A stretch of DNA of 45,180 nucleotides from an uncultured Lachnospiraceae bacterium. GTDB lineage: Bacteria; Bacillota; Clostridia; Lachnospirales; Lachnospiraceae. Below the pieces are notes generated by a model. That model searched no databases and was not told where the DNA came from. It was given only the letters and a program-made list of their open reading frames with translations. Within the stretch, counting starts at the first letter, position 1, and every line of letters begins with the position of its first letter. The stretch covers positions 1 to 45,180 of the forward strand of contig CAJUNR010000035.1 in assembly GCA_910587765.1 (NCBI GenBank), written 5' to 3'. Below, one piece after another: positions 25,852-34,700 of the stretch. The translations under genes were made by a program, and so were the position numbers.

Positions 25852-26460
25852 TCAGCAGGCCTGATCCGGCTGCTGCCCATCATGCGCTTTCCATTGGCAA
25901 TCCAATATACTCATATCAGAAAATACCGCCCTAAATGAAGATTCCTCCGGCGAGCAGGCATAGATGCCGAACCGTATTTTCCCCTTTCCACTATACATAT
26001 GGCAAATACGCATTTGGCTGAATGTTACTCCATCAGTTGAACACTCAATGCAATAATCATCCTCCCTCCGGCTGAAACGATACCACATAGACTTCACCGA
26101 AGCGTCTATAACCGTTGTCGCCCAATCAGAATATCCATTGTTTGTAACTACACTCCCCAAATGCTGGTATTCATCATTTTCGTACTCGATGGAACCTTTC
26201 AGCCAGTTTTCACTATCCAGATACATTACAATTCCACACTGGTCAAATCTGTGATGGCTTTCCTCAAATTCAGTTTTTACAATAAAGCTGAAATACTTTT
26301 CTTCTGTCTCCATCTGGAAAAAAGGCGCGTTATCATTTTGAAAATGATAATAGGTTCTCTGCCATAAATCCGTATAGGGTTTTGTAACAATCTCTACCGT
26401 ATCATGGCCCACCTTGTAACTTTCCGGCTCCCTCGTCCATCTAAATTTAGTCAGATCCAT
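25852..26460 (-). CDS. DUF1349 concanavalin-like protein
   Basis: A 202-residue protein of the DUF1349 family, a beta-sandwich fold similar to concanavalin-type lectins. It begins MDLTKFRWTREPESYKV and shows family blocks such as SFIVKTEFEESHHRFDQCGI, VMYLDSENWLKGSIEYEN and GVTFSQMRICHMYSGKG. GAGGAAGTGGAG lies before the ATG at 26460. There is no signal peptide, so it is cytoplasmic. Yeast relatives were named for enolase regulation, but the bacterial role is not known. The gene is AT-rich compared with its neighbours and stands alone. Confidence 0.85.
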   Translation of the reverse strand: MDLTKFRWTREPESYKVGHDTVEIVTKPYTDLWQRTYYHFQNDNAPFFQMETEEKYFSFIVKTEFEESHHRFDQCGIVMYLDSENWLKGSIEYENDEYQHLGSVVTNNGYSDWATTVIDASVKSMWYRFSRREDDYCIECSTDGVTFSQMRICHMYSGKGKIRFGIYACSPEESSFRAVFSDMSILDCQWKAHDGQQPDQAC

Positions 26461-26610
26461 TTTCTCCACTTCCTCTCCGTAACTCTGAATAACTTCCTCC
26501 TTCCACAAAGTATACCAGAAAAAGACCGCCCCCACAATCCGAACATACTCAAAAATTGTCGAATCCTTTAGATTCTGAATAAGATCATCCGTATGACCGC
26601 CTCCCTTCCT

Positions 26611-26638
26611 GCTTTAGACAAATCGCTTTAGACAAATC
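26611..26638. repeat. Tandem 14-bp repeat before the rubrerythrin promoter
   Basis: GCTTTAGACAAATC occurs twice head to tail, followed by a third partial unit AGACAAAAC. It ends 13 bases before the -35 box of the rubrerythrin promoter, a place suited to regulator binding. The rest of the gap 26461-26651 holds nothing else I recognise. Confidence 0.8.
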
Positions 26639-26651
26639 AGACAAAACCCGC

Positions 26652-26680
26652 TTGAGATACGGCGTTAAAACATGTATAAT
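26652..26680 (+). promoter_or_regulatory. Rubrerythrin promoter
   Basis: TTGAGA (26652-26657) and TATAAT (26675-26680) are exactly 17 bases apart, a near-consensus sigma-A promoter. The leader to the start codon is about 93 bases. Confidence 0.8.
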
Positions 26681-26780
26681 AGCATCATTGAGCATCTCAC
26701 AGGAAGTATTCCGCCTGGGATTCTGCAAAGGTATCATCAACATATTCACATTATTCAATCAGAAAACGGAGGATCGGAAC

Positions 26781-27320
26781 ATGGGCAACAAGTACACAGG
26801 AACACAGACCGAGAAAAATCTGCAGACGGCATTTGCCGGTGAATCGCAGGCAAGGAACAAATACACTTATTTTGCTTCCGCCGCCAAAAAACAGGGCTTC
26901 GAGCAGATCGCGTCCCTCTTTCTTAAAACTGCGGACAACGAGAAAGAACACGCCAAGATGTGGTTCAAAGAGCTGAACGGCATCGGCGATACCGCGGCAA
27001 ATCTGAGCGCTGCGGCCGAAGGGGAAAATTATGAGTGGACCGATATGTATGAGGGCTTTGCAAAAACCGCGATGGAAGAAGGTTTTCCGGAACTGGCGGA
27101 AAAGTTCCGCATGGTGGCGGCGATTGAAAAACACCACGAAGAACGCTACCGCGCGCTTCTCAACAATGTGGAGACGGCGGAGGTATTTGCCAGAAGCGAG
27201 GTCAAGGTATGGGAATGCCGCAACTGCGGACACATTGTCGTAGGAACCGCCGCGCCTGAAGTGTGCCCGGCCTGCGCGCATCCACAGGCTTATTTTGAGA
27301 TAAGCGCGGAAAACTATTAA
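26781..27320 (+). CDS. Rubrerythrin
   Basis: Rubrerythrin is a non-heme di-iron peroxidase that removes hydrogen peroxide in anaerobes using electrons from rubredoxin. The 179-residue protein has the ferritin-like four-helix domain with iron ligands in FAGESQARNKYT, DNEKEHAKMW and IEKHHEERYRA. A C-terminal rubredoxin-like [Fe(Cys)4] domain shows CRNCGH and CPACAHPQAYF (CxxC, 12 residues, CxxC). GGAGG lies before the ATG at 26781; an upstream in-frame region is the untranslated leader. It is monocistronic, with a strong promoter and a terminator. Confidence 0.96.
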   Translation: MGNKYTGTQTEKNLQTAFAGESQARNKYTYFASAAKKQGFEQIASLFLKTADNEKEHAKMWFKELNGIGDTAANLSAAAEGENYEWTDMYEGFAKTAMEEGFPELAEKFRMVAAIEKHHEERYRALLNNVETAEVFARSEVKVWECRNCGHIVVGTAAPEVCPACAHPQAYFEISAENY

Positions 27321-27396
27321 GGAAAAGCTCCGGAACAGGCCGTCAGGACGGACCGCATGCCGCGGAGCCGCTCCCGGCGGCCTGTACCATTTTTGT

Positions 27397-27443
27397 ACAG
27401 CGGCTTCCCTGTTCAGAGATACCGGATTCTGCCGCTGTTTTTT
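27397..27443 (+). terminator. Intrinsic terminator of rubrerythrin
   Basis: ACAGCGGC pairs with GCCGCTGT and is followed by six T. The transporter permease gene ends on the opposite strand at the same place, so the hairpin may serve both. The bases 27321-27396 also hold ACAGGCCG/CGGCCTGT inverted repeats. Confidence 0.7.
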
Positions 27444-28278
27444 AATGTCCCCTGCAGATTTCCGCCAGACTGCAGACCGCGAAGAGGACGAGGTCCACAC
27501 ACACGATCGTCGCCCCCACCGGCGTAGACGCAAAGATGGACAGCAGAAGCCCGGTCGCCGCGCCGAACACGGACAGCACCGCCGACGCCACGGTCACGCC
27601 CAGAAAGCTTCGGAAGAGCCGCATGGCGGAAAGCGCCGGAAAGATGATCAGCGCGGAGATCAGCAGAGAGCCCACCAGCTTCATGGCCAGCACAATCACC
27701 GAGGCCGTCACAACCGCAATCAGCAGATGATACCGCTTCACATTCATCCCCGTGGCCTGGGCAAAGGTTTCGTCAAAGGTTACCGCGAAAATCCGGTGAT
27801 AGCATACCGTGAACAGCAGAAGCACCAGCACCGACACCGCGATACAGAGCCTGACATCAGCGATCGAAAGCGTCAGAATCGCCGTGGAACCGAACAGTGT
27901 GCTGCATACGTCTCCGGTCAGATTCCCCGATTTTGAAAAAAGATTCAAAAACAGATAGCCGAGCGCCAGCGCTCCCGTAGAGATCACGGCAATGGCCGCG
28001 TCTCCCCTCAGTCTCGCATTCTGCCCGGCATCCAGGAGCCAGACGGCGCAGAGCACCGTGACCGGCAGAACAACGGCCATATCATTTCCCACGTCCAGCA
28101 CCGTCGCCAGGGCCATGGCGCCGAACGCCACATGGGAAAGTCCGTCTCCGATGAAGGAAAAACGTTTCAGTACCAGCGACACGCCCAAAAGCGACGAAGA
28201 TAAAGCGATCAGTACGCCTACAATCATCGCATACCGTACAAAAGGATAACCAAAATACAGCTTCAGCATCTCAGACAT
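27442..28278 (-). CDS. Zinc/manganese-type ABC transporter permease (ZnuB family)
   Basis: A 278-residue integral membrane protein of the ABC-3 family, which forms the channel of zinc and manganese importers. Several hydrophobic helices are evident (for example MIVGVLIALSSSLLGVSLVL and LIISALIIFPALSA-like segments), and GDGLSHVAFGAMAL fits the family loop that contacts the ATPase. Its start overlaps the 3' end of the ATPase gene by eight bases. It is the last gene of the Fur-regulator / lipoprotein / ATPase / permease unit. The metal is probably zinc, judged from the regulator and lipoprotein. Confidence 0.92.
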   Translation of the reverse strand: MSEMLKLYFGYPFVRYAMIVGVLIALSSSLLGVSLVLKRFSFIGDGLSHVAFGAMALATVLDVGNDMAVVLPVTVLCAVWLLDAGQNARLRGDAAIAVISTGALALGYLFLNLFSKSGNLTGDVCSTLFGSTAILTLSIADVRLCIAVSVLVLLLFTVCYHRIFAVTFDETFAQATGMNVKRYHLLIAVVTASVIVLAMKLVGSLLISALIIFPALSAMRLFRSFLGVTVASAVLSVFGAATGLLLSIFASTPVGATIVCVDLVLFAVCSLAEICRGH

Positions 28279-28990
28279 CGTTTCCGCCTCCCGTCGCCGT
28301 CAGATAGGAGCTCCCCACCCCGCTCTGTACATAGTTTTCTTTCGTTCCGAAAAACAGCGGTTCCTCGCCGACATGAAGAATGTGGCTTGCACAGGCGGCC
28401 GCCGCCTGAATATCGTGGGATACCATAATGATGGTAATCTTTTCCTTCCGGTTCAGATCTTTCAGAATGTCATACATCTCCTGAATCGCCAGCGGATCCA
28501 GCCCCGCCGCAGGCTCATCCAGAAGCAGCATCGAACCGGTCGCGCACAGCGCCCTTGCCAGCAGTACTCTCTGCTGCTGCCCGCCGGAAAGCTCCCGGTA
28601 GCAGCGCCCTGCAAGCTGCGCGATTCCGAGCCGCTCCATCTGCAGCCGGGCTGTCTCCTTCTCTTTTTTTCCGTAAAACGGCCGAAAACCGGTTCTTCCC
28701 AGACATCCGGACAGAACGATCTCCCGCACCGACGCCGGAAAATCTCTCTGCACCGCCGTCTGCTGGGGCAGATAGCCGATTCCGTCCGCCTCCAGCCCGT
28801 CTCCCATGCAAATCTCCCCGGACATGGGCTTTTTCAGCCGCAGCAGCGCTTTGATCAGCGTACTCTTGCCGGAACCGTTTTCTCCGACAATGCACAGATA
28901 GTCCCCCTGATTGACTTCAAAATCCAGATGCCGCACGACCGCTTTTCCCTCGTACCCAAGCGTCACGTCTCTGCACACAAGCTGCGCCAT
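28271..28990 (-). CDS. Zinc/manganese-type ABC transporter ATPase (ZnuC family)
   Basis: A 239-residue ATP-binding subunit that powers metal uptake. Walker A is VGENGSGKSTLIKA, the signature is RELSGGQQQRVLLARA, Walker B is SMLLLDEPAAGLDP and the switch His is in VSHD. The ATG at 28990 is preceded by GGGGAGG at good spacing; a GTG three codons earlier would overlap the site. It begins one base after the lipoprotein gene's stop and overlaps the permease gene. Confidence 0.94.
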   Translation of the reverse strand: MAQLVCRDVTLGYEGKAVVRHLDFEVNQGDYLCIVGENGSGKSTLIKALLRLKKPMSGEICMGDGLEADGIGYLPQQTAVQRDFPASVREIVLSGCLGRTGFRPFYGKKEKETARLQMERLGIAQLAGRCYRELSGGQQQRVLLARALCATGSMLLLDEPAAGLDPLAIQEMYDILKDLNRKEKITIIMVSHDIQAAAACASHILHVGEEPLFFGTKENYVQSGVGSSYLTATGGGNDV

Positions 28991-28991
28991 C

Positions 28992-30098
28992 TCACACACC
29001 TCCCCGAACTGCCAGCGCTTCTTTTAATATTTCCAGATTGCGTTCCATGACGGAGAGATAATTTTCTCCCGCTTCGATCTGCCTGCCGCTCACGGACTGC
29101 ATGGAATCCAGCACCAGCACTTTCTGATCTCCCGTGTCGGTATTTCCGGCAATCGTCCCGGCAATTCTTCCGTCGGAACCGTCGATTGCAAGAACCGCGG
29201 GCAGGCGCAGTTCTCCCGCCTTCTCCGCCAGAAACGTAATCGTTGAAAAACCCGCTTCCGTCTCCGCCGAACAGCCGGAAAATGCCGCGTAGCAGGTGAT
29301 TCCATAGTCATCCGCCAGATAGCGGAACGGAAAACGATCCCCGAACAGCAGCACTGGCTCCTGCGCCTGTCCCACTGCCTGCCGGTACGCGCCGTCAAGC
29401 GCCTGAAGCTTCTCGCAGTACTCCCTGCAGTTCTGCTCGTAGACCGTCCGCTCCTGCGTCCTCAAATCGCCCAACACTTCCGTCACCGCACGGCAGACTT
29501 CCTGCGCGTTCCCAAGCGACAGCCACACATGTTCGTCGTACTCCGCTTCTCCTTCCGCGTGCGCTTCGTGTCCGCTTCCTTTTTCTTCTCCATGGAGTTC
29601 TTCACGTCCGCTCTCTTTGTCTTCTCCATGGAGCCCTTCATGAAACAATGCTTCCGCGCGGTCTCCTCCCCGTTCCGTCTGCATTCCTTCCATATGCGCC
29701 TCTTCTTTCACGGAATCCTCCAGGATTTCCATCAGATTGAGGACCTTCCGGTGCGGATTCTCCGTATTCGCAAGCGCGTCTTCGACCCAGAAATCCGATT
29801 CCCCGCCCACATGGATGAACAGGTCCGCTTCCGCGATCTTCTGCATATCCCATATGGTCGGCTGATAGCTGTGCAGATCCGTGCCGTTTTTCATCAGAAG
29901 GGTCAGTTCCGCCTCCTTTGCCGTATCTCCGAGAATCTGTTTCACCCAGTCGTACTCCGGAAAAATCGTACAGACTATCTTCAGCCGCTCCCCCGCCGGG
30001 TCCTCTGCCGGCCGGCCGCAGCCTGTCAGCAGCACAGCCAGCAGCGCGGCAGACAGCATAACTGTCCGCTTCTTCCGGACGGAACCTCTATTCTTCAT
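28992..30098 (-). CDS. Metal-binding lipoprotein of the ABC importer (ZnuA family)
   Basis: A 368-residue extracellular solute-binding protein for zinc or manganese. The N-terminal lipobox LLTGC puts the lipid Cys at residue 27. The mature part shows IVCTIFPEYDWVKQILG, the metal-ligand region NGTDLHSYQPT (His 76) and VWLSL after His 190. Between residues 130 and 190 lies a long His/Glu/Asp-rich loop. Its middle consists of two near-identical units, LHGEDKESGREE and LHGEEKGSGHEA, and it is typical in type for zinc chaperone loops. The gene overlaps the 3' end of the Fur-family gene by 11 bases. It is anchored on the outer face of the membrane. Confidence 0.93.
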   Translation of the reverse strand: MKNRGSVRKKRTVMLSAALLAVLLTGCGRPAEDPAGERLKIVCTIFPEYDWVKQILGDTAKEAELTLLMKNGTDLHSYQPTIWDMQKIAEADLFIHVGGESDFWVEDALANTENPHRKVLNLMEILEDSVKEEAHMEGMQTERGGDRAEALFHEGLHGEDKESGREELHGEEKGSGHEAHAEGEAEYDEHVWLSLGNAQEVCRAVTEVLGDLRTQERTVYEQNCREYCEKLQALDGAYRQAVGQAQEPVLLFGDRFPFRYLADDYGITCYAAFSGCSAETEAGFSTITFLAEKAGELRLPAVLAIDGSDGRIAGTIAGNTDTGDQKVLVLDSMQSVSGRQIEAGENYLSVMERNLEILKEALAVRGGV

Positions 30099-30516
30099 CC
30101 CGGCCCTCCTTTGCGGCGCATCCCTCGCACTGCCCGAAAAGAACCGTTTTTCCCTCGTCCATCTGAAAATGATGCTTTTTCAAAACCTGCCGGAAGAGGG
30201 CCTCGCTGTCCTCGTCCTCCATATGATAGAGCTTTCCGCACACGGAACATTTCATATGAAGATGGCGGTCGCAGTGCTCCCCGCACACCATCTGATACAG
30301 AAATGTTCTGCTGTTTTCCTTCACAAACCGCCTGACCAGCCCTTCTTCCACCAGCCTCGGCATCATCCGGTAGACGGTGCTCTTCCCTGGCACAGAAGCA
30401 GGCGCCGGTTCCGCCTGCAGCCTCCTGCACCATTCCTCAATCGTCAGCGCCTCCTCACTGTGCGCCTTCATATATGCCAGAAGCATCCGTTTCTGGCCGG
30501 TCTGATACTGCGCCAT
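30088..30516 (-). CDS. Fur-family metalloregulator (Zur-type)
   Basis: A 142-residue Fur-family repressor. The N-terminal winged helix includes STVYRMMPRLVEEGLVRRF. The C-terminal domain has the HLHMKCSVCGKLYHM segment and QCEGCAAKEG, giving two CxxC pairs that hold the structural zinc. The ATG at 30516 follows GGAGGGG; the TTG at 30528 lies inside the operator. It heads the operon with the ZnuA/C/B-type genes. The context and the palindrome just upstream support a zinc-sensing, self-regulating repressor; manganese or iron sensing is possible. Confidence 0.9.
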   Translation of the reverse strand: MAQYQTGQKRMLLAYMKAHSEEALTIEEWCRRLQAEPAPASVPGKSTVYRMMPRLVEEGLVRRFVKENSRTFLYQMVCGEHCDRHLHMKCSVCGKLYHMEDEDSEALFRQVLKKHHFQMDEGKTVLFGQCEGCAAKEGRDEE

Positions 30517-30527
30517 ACGCCCCTCCA

Positions 30528-30550
30528 AATATGAGAATTATTCTCATATT
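30528..30550. promoter_or_regulatory. Fur/Zur-type operator palindrome
   Basis: A perfect 23-base palindrome, AATATGAGAAT-T-ATTCTCATATT, contains the 7-1-7 form TGAGAAT-N-ATTCTCA that Fur-family repressors bind. It lies 12 bases upstream of the regulator's start codon, where it would overlap the promoter or transcript start and shut off the whole uptake operon. Confidence 0.85.
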
Positions 30551-30623
30551 ATAGCGCCTTTGTGCGGAATGTCAAGCCCCGTTATGAAAACTCTTCGAGC
30601 CGGAACCCGCCGGAATAAACCTG

Positions 30624-31307
30624 TTATTTTATAAACGAATTTTCTGTCCCCAGATGATAAGGGCAAATATCTCTGCATTTATGACAGCTTATCACCCAGT
30701 TTTGTATCGTTTTATCATCGCCAAAAGCGTAATTCCAACACGCCTGCTGCTCTAATTCCAAACGCTCCAACGCATTTACCGGACATATGTTTACGCAGGC
30801 GTTGCAATGATTACAAACAGGCTCTTTTAACTCGTCACTTTCTAATTCTTGTTCGCACAAAACCGCTCCCAGCCAGACCATACTTCCAAATTCCGGTGTA
30901 ATCAGCAAAGAATGTCTCCCTATCGTCCCCAAACCCGCCGCCTGAGCCGCGTGCTTTTGGGAAATAAGAGAGCGCCACCGTTTCGTTTTTTCGTCCCATT
31001 GGCTTTCGTTTGTTGGAATCGGTACGCAAACGATCTGATATTTTTCCATCTCCACGCAAAACTCAAGCGCCATTGCGTCCATTTTGGACGTAATGGAATT
31101 TCTCACCCTTGTATAAGGTACCGGAGACTTACAGCGCAGCGTTCCTGTCGGAAATCTGCAGCCAAAAGAAATAACCGCTTTACATGTCGGTAAGATATCT
31201 GCAGGATGGTACCCTTCAGGAGCGTCATCAAATCTGTCTATACCCGCAATCCCGCATAAATCCGCTCCTAAACCAAATAGAATTTCTTTCACCTGTTTAT
31301 GATCCAT
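30624..31307 (-). CDS. QueG-like double [4Fe-4S] protein
   Basis: A 227-residue protein with two ferredoxin-type clusters near its C-terminus: CNHCNACVNICPVNA and CHKCRDICPYHLG. The upstream part (GADLCGIAGIDRF, CKAVISFGCRFPTG and GLGTIGRHSLLITPEFG) matches the epoxyqueuosine reductase / reductive dehalogenase-like family. True QueG is longer (about 310-380), so this short form may reduce a different substrate or act in electron transfer. AGAAAGGATC precedes the ATG. It is monocistronic, in AT-rich DNA. Confidence 0.82.
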   Translation of the reverse strand: MDHKQVKEILFGLGADLCGIAGIDRFDDAPEGYHPADILPTCKAVISFGCRFPTGTLRCKSPVPYTRVRNSITSKMDAMALEFCVEMEKYQIVCVPIPTNESQWDEKTKRWRSLISQKHAAQAAGLGTIGRHSLLITPEFGSMVWLGAVLCEQELESDELKEPVCNHCNACVNICPVNALERLELEQQACWNYAFGDDKTIQNWVISCHKCRDICPYHLGTENSFIK

Positions 31308-31329
31308 CGTAATCGATCCTTTCTTTCTA

Positions 31330-31524
31330 TCAATCCTGGTTTGTACCTTTGCTTACATTTTGCACCAAGCCTCTCCTTTTTTCCCCATCTATATCTGCAT
31401 CTATGGGAAGAATCCCAAATAAAGATTTTGCAGTTTCCACCCTGTCCTGATATGGATTTGTCAGCTTTGCCGCTACCTTGCCATTTTTTGTAATAAAAAC
31501 ATCCTCTGTTTCCGTAACCGACAT
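31330..31524 (-). CDS. Truncated Phd/YefM-type antitoxin-like protein
   Basis: This 64-residue frame shows the central and C-terminal part of the Phd/YefM antitoxin family (EDVFITKNGKVAAKLTNPYQ, then AKSLFGILPIDADID). The usual N-terminal DNA-binding segment (about 15-20 residues) is absent, and stops lie just upstream in frame. A good ribosome site (AAAGGAG) precedes the ATG, so a short protein may be made. No RelE/Txe-type toxin is next to it. It reads as a degraded antitoxin or a minimal form that binds a toxin but not DNA. It lies just before the QueG-like gene on the same strand. Confidence 0.6.
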   Translation of the reverse strand: MSVTETEDVFITKNGKVAAKLTNPYQDRVETAKSLFGILPIDADIDGEKRRGLVQNVSKGTNQD

Positions 31525-31628
31525 CAATCCACTCCTTTCCCTGTGCTGTTATTATATCGAAATAGTACGATTTCAGCAACGTCTTTAGCTAAAGCATGCA
31601 AAAATTCTATGGTTATGAATCCTCAAAA

Positions 31629-31670
31629 AATGACCTCATAAAGAGGTATCTTCCTCTCCACAAGGTCATT
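31629..31670. repeat. Hairpin in the gap between the antitoxin-like gene and PurL
   Basis: AATGACCT pairs with AGGTCATT and encloses a second stem GAGG/CCTC. It has no clear T tract on either side. It may help terminate transcripts reading from purL. Confidence 0.6.
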
Positions 31671-31692
31671 GTAAAATAACTTATTCTCATTT

Positions 31693-31748
31693 TGAGACTG
31701 TCCCGGACCGCCCCAACCGAACACGGGGGGCGTCTGGGAACCGTCTCA
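31693..31748 (-). terminator. Probable terminator hairpin of purL
   Basis: Six bases after the purL stop the minus strand reads TGAGACGGTTCCCAGACGCC, a central loop, and a complementary arm ending in ACAGTCTCA. The stem of about 20 base pairs is strong but is followed by AAATGAG, not a T run, so termination may be factor-assisted or structural. Confidence 0.55.
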
Positions 31749-31753
31749 GACCG

Positions 31754-34700
31754 TTATCTGAAATATTCCACTCCCGATTCAAAGAGCTTCATATCCTGTT
31801 CTCCGTAGATGTTGACGGCGACCGCCTCGCCGATGCGCTCGGAATGCCCCATCTTGCCGAGAATCCGTCCGTCCGGGCTGGTGATTCCCTCGATGGCCGC
31901 GTAGGAGCCGTTCACGTTCCACTCCTCATCCATCGTCGGCTGCCCGTCCTGATTCACATACTGAGTCGCCACCTGCCCGTTCGCAAACAGCCGGTCGATC
32001 CACTCCCTGGGCGCCACGAACCGGCCCTCGCCGTGGGAAGCCGGAATCACGTACGTCTCCCCGGTCTTCGCGCCGGCAAGCCAGGGCGATTTGTCGGTCA
32101 CCACTTTCGTATAGACCATCCTCGAGACGTGACGGTTGATCGTATTAAAGGTCAGCGTCGGGGAGTCCGCCGTCTGTCCCATGATCTCGCCGTGGGGCAG
32201 AAGCCCCAGCTTCACCAGCGCCTGGAAACCGTTGCAGATGCCGAGCGCCAGACCGTCTCTCTCATTCAGAAGCTTCATCACCGCTTCTTTGATCTTTGCG
32301 TTCTGAAAGGCCGTCGCGAAAAATTTGGCCGAACCGTCCGGCTCGTCGCCTGCGGAAAAACCGCCCGGGAACATGATGATCTGCGCCTGGCCGATCGCTT
32401 TTTCAAAAGCGTCCACGGACTCCCGGATATCGCTCTCGCTCAGATTGCGGAAAATTTTCGTCACCACATCCGCGCCCGCACGCTCAAAAGCCCGCCCGCT
32501 GTCGTACTCGCAGTTCGTGCCGGGGAAGACCGGGATGAAGACCGTCGGCCTCGCCACTTTATGCCGGCACACGTAGATGCTGTCCGCATGATAGACCGGC
32601 GTATCCAGCAGATCCCGGTTTTTGACCGCCACGGTCGGGAAGACCTTCTCCAGCGTCCCGGTCCACGCCTCCAGAGCCTCGTCCATGGAGATCGAGACGC
32701 TGCCGTAAGAAAATCCGTCCTCCGTCACCTCGCCGATCAGCGTATAGGCGACGGACAGCTCTCCCACCTTTCCGTCCGGGACCTCCGCGATGATGCTGCC
32801 GAAATCCGGCGCAAACGCGTCCCGCGGATCCAGGCTGTGCTCCAGCTTCACGCCCAGCTTGTTGCCGAAAGCCATCCTACTGACGGCCGCAATGATGCCT
32901 TTTCCGCCCAGCGCATAAGCGGACACGATCTTCCCTGCCTTGACATCCTCGAAAAATTTCCCGTACTGATCCATGGCCTGTCCATAATCCGGAAGATCGT
33001 AACCGTCTCTGTCGATTTTCAGCAGGATCAGTTTGCTGCCCGCCTTTTTGAGCTCCGGCGTAATGATATGCCGCCAGCTTGCGATGTCCACCGCGAAAGA
33101 GACCAGCGTGGGCGGCACGTCAATGTCGTTGAAGGTGCCGGACATGCTGTCCTTGCCGCCGATGGACGGCAGCCCGAAGCCGAGCTGTGCGCTGTAGGCT
33201 CCCAGAAGCGCCGCGAAGGGCTGGCTCCAGCGGTGCGGATCTTCCGTCATCCTGCGGAAATATTCCTGGAACGTAAAACGAATCTTCCGGTAATCTCCTC
33301 CTGACGCCACGATCTTCGCCACCGACTCCAGCACGGCGTACACCGCGCCGTGATACGGGGACCAGCTCGACAGATACGGGTCAAAGCCGTAACTCATCAT
33401 CGTGACCGTATCCGTCTTTCCTTTCAATACCGGAAGCTTTGCCACCATCGTCTGCGTCTCGGTCAACTGGTATCTGCCGCCGTAGGGCATGAATACGCTT
33501 CCCGCGCCGATGGAGCCGTCAAACATTTCCACCAGTCCCTTTTGAGAACATACGTTCAGATCGCTCAGAGTGCGCAGCCATGCTTCCCGCACATCGCCGA
33601 CCTCTTTCTTCTCAAAATACCGTTCTTTCTCCGAAGGCATGTCCACCGCCACAGCCGTCTCCTGATGAGCTCCGTTCGTATCCAGGAACGCGCGGGAGAG
33701 GTTGACGATCTCCTTTCCTCTCCATTTCAGAACCAGACGCGGAGCCTCCGTTACCTCCGCCACGCAGACCGACTCCAGATTCTCCTCCGACGCATAGCCC
33801 ATAAACTCCTTCACATGCTCCGGCGCCACCACAACCGCCATCCGCTCCTGCGATTCGGAGATGGCGATCTCGGTTCCGTCCAGACCCGCGTATTTCTTGG
33901 GCACCCGGTCCAGATCGACGAGCAGCCCGTCCGCCAGCTCGCCGATGGCTACCGACACGCCGCCCGCGCCGAAATCATTGCATTTGCGGATCAGACGGGT
34001 CACCTCCGGACGGCGGAACAGTCTCTGGATCTTCCGCTCCGTGGGCGCATTGCCCTTCTGCACCTCCGCGCCGCACGTCTCTATGGACGCCTCCGTGTGC
34101 ACCTTGGAGGAACCGGTCGCTCCGCCGCAGCCGTCCCGCCCGGTACGCCCACCGAGCAGGATGATGATATCGCCCGGTTCGGACGTCTCGCGAATGACAT
34201 CCTTGCGCGGCGCTGCGCCCAGCACCGCTCCGATCTCCATTCTCTTGGCCACATAGTCCGGATGATAGATCTCCTTGACGTATCCGGTGGCAAGTCCGAT
34301 CTGATTGCCGTAGGAGCTGTATCCGCCGGCCGCCCCGCGCACCAGCTTCTTCTGGGGAAGCTTGCCTTTGAGCGTCTCGGATACCGATACCGTCGGGTCC
34401 GCCGCACCGGTGATGCGCATGGCCTGATAGACATACGTGCGCCCTGAGAGCGGATCGCGGATCGCGCCCCCCAGACAGGTAGCCGCGCCTCCGAACGGTT
34501 CGATTTCCGTCGGATGGTTGTGCGTCTCATTTTTGAAATTTACCAGCCACTCCTCTGTCCGGCCGTCAATTTCCACCGGAACCACAATCGAGCAGGCGTT
34601 GATCTCCTCGGACTCCTCCTGATCCTGAAGCTTTCCCTCTTTTTTCAACTTCCTCATCGCCATCAGCGCCAGGTCCATCAGGCAGACAAACTTGTCATCC

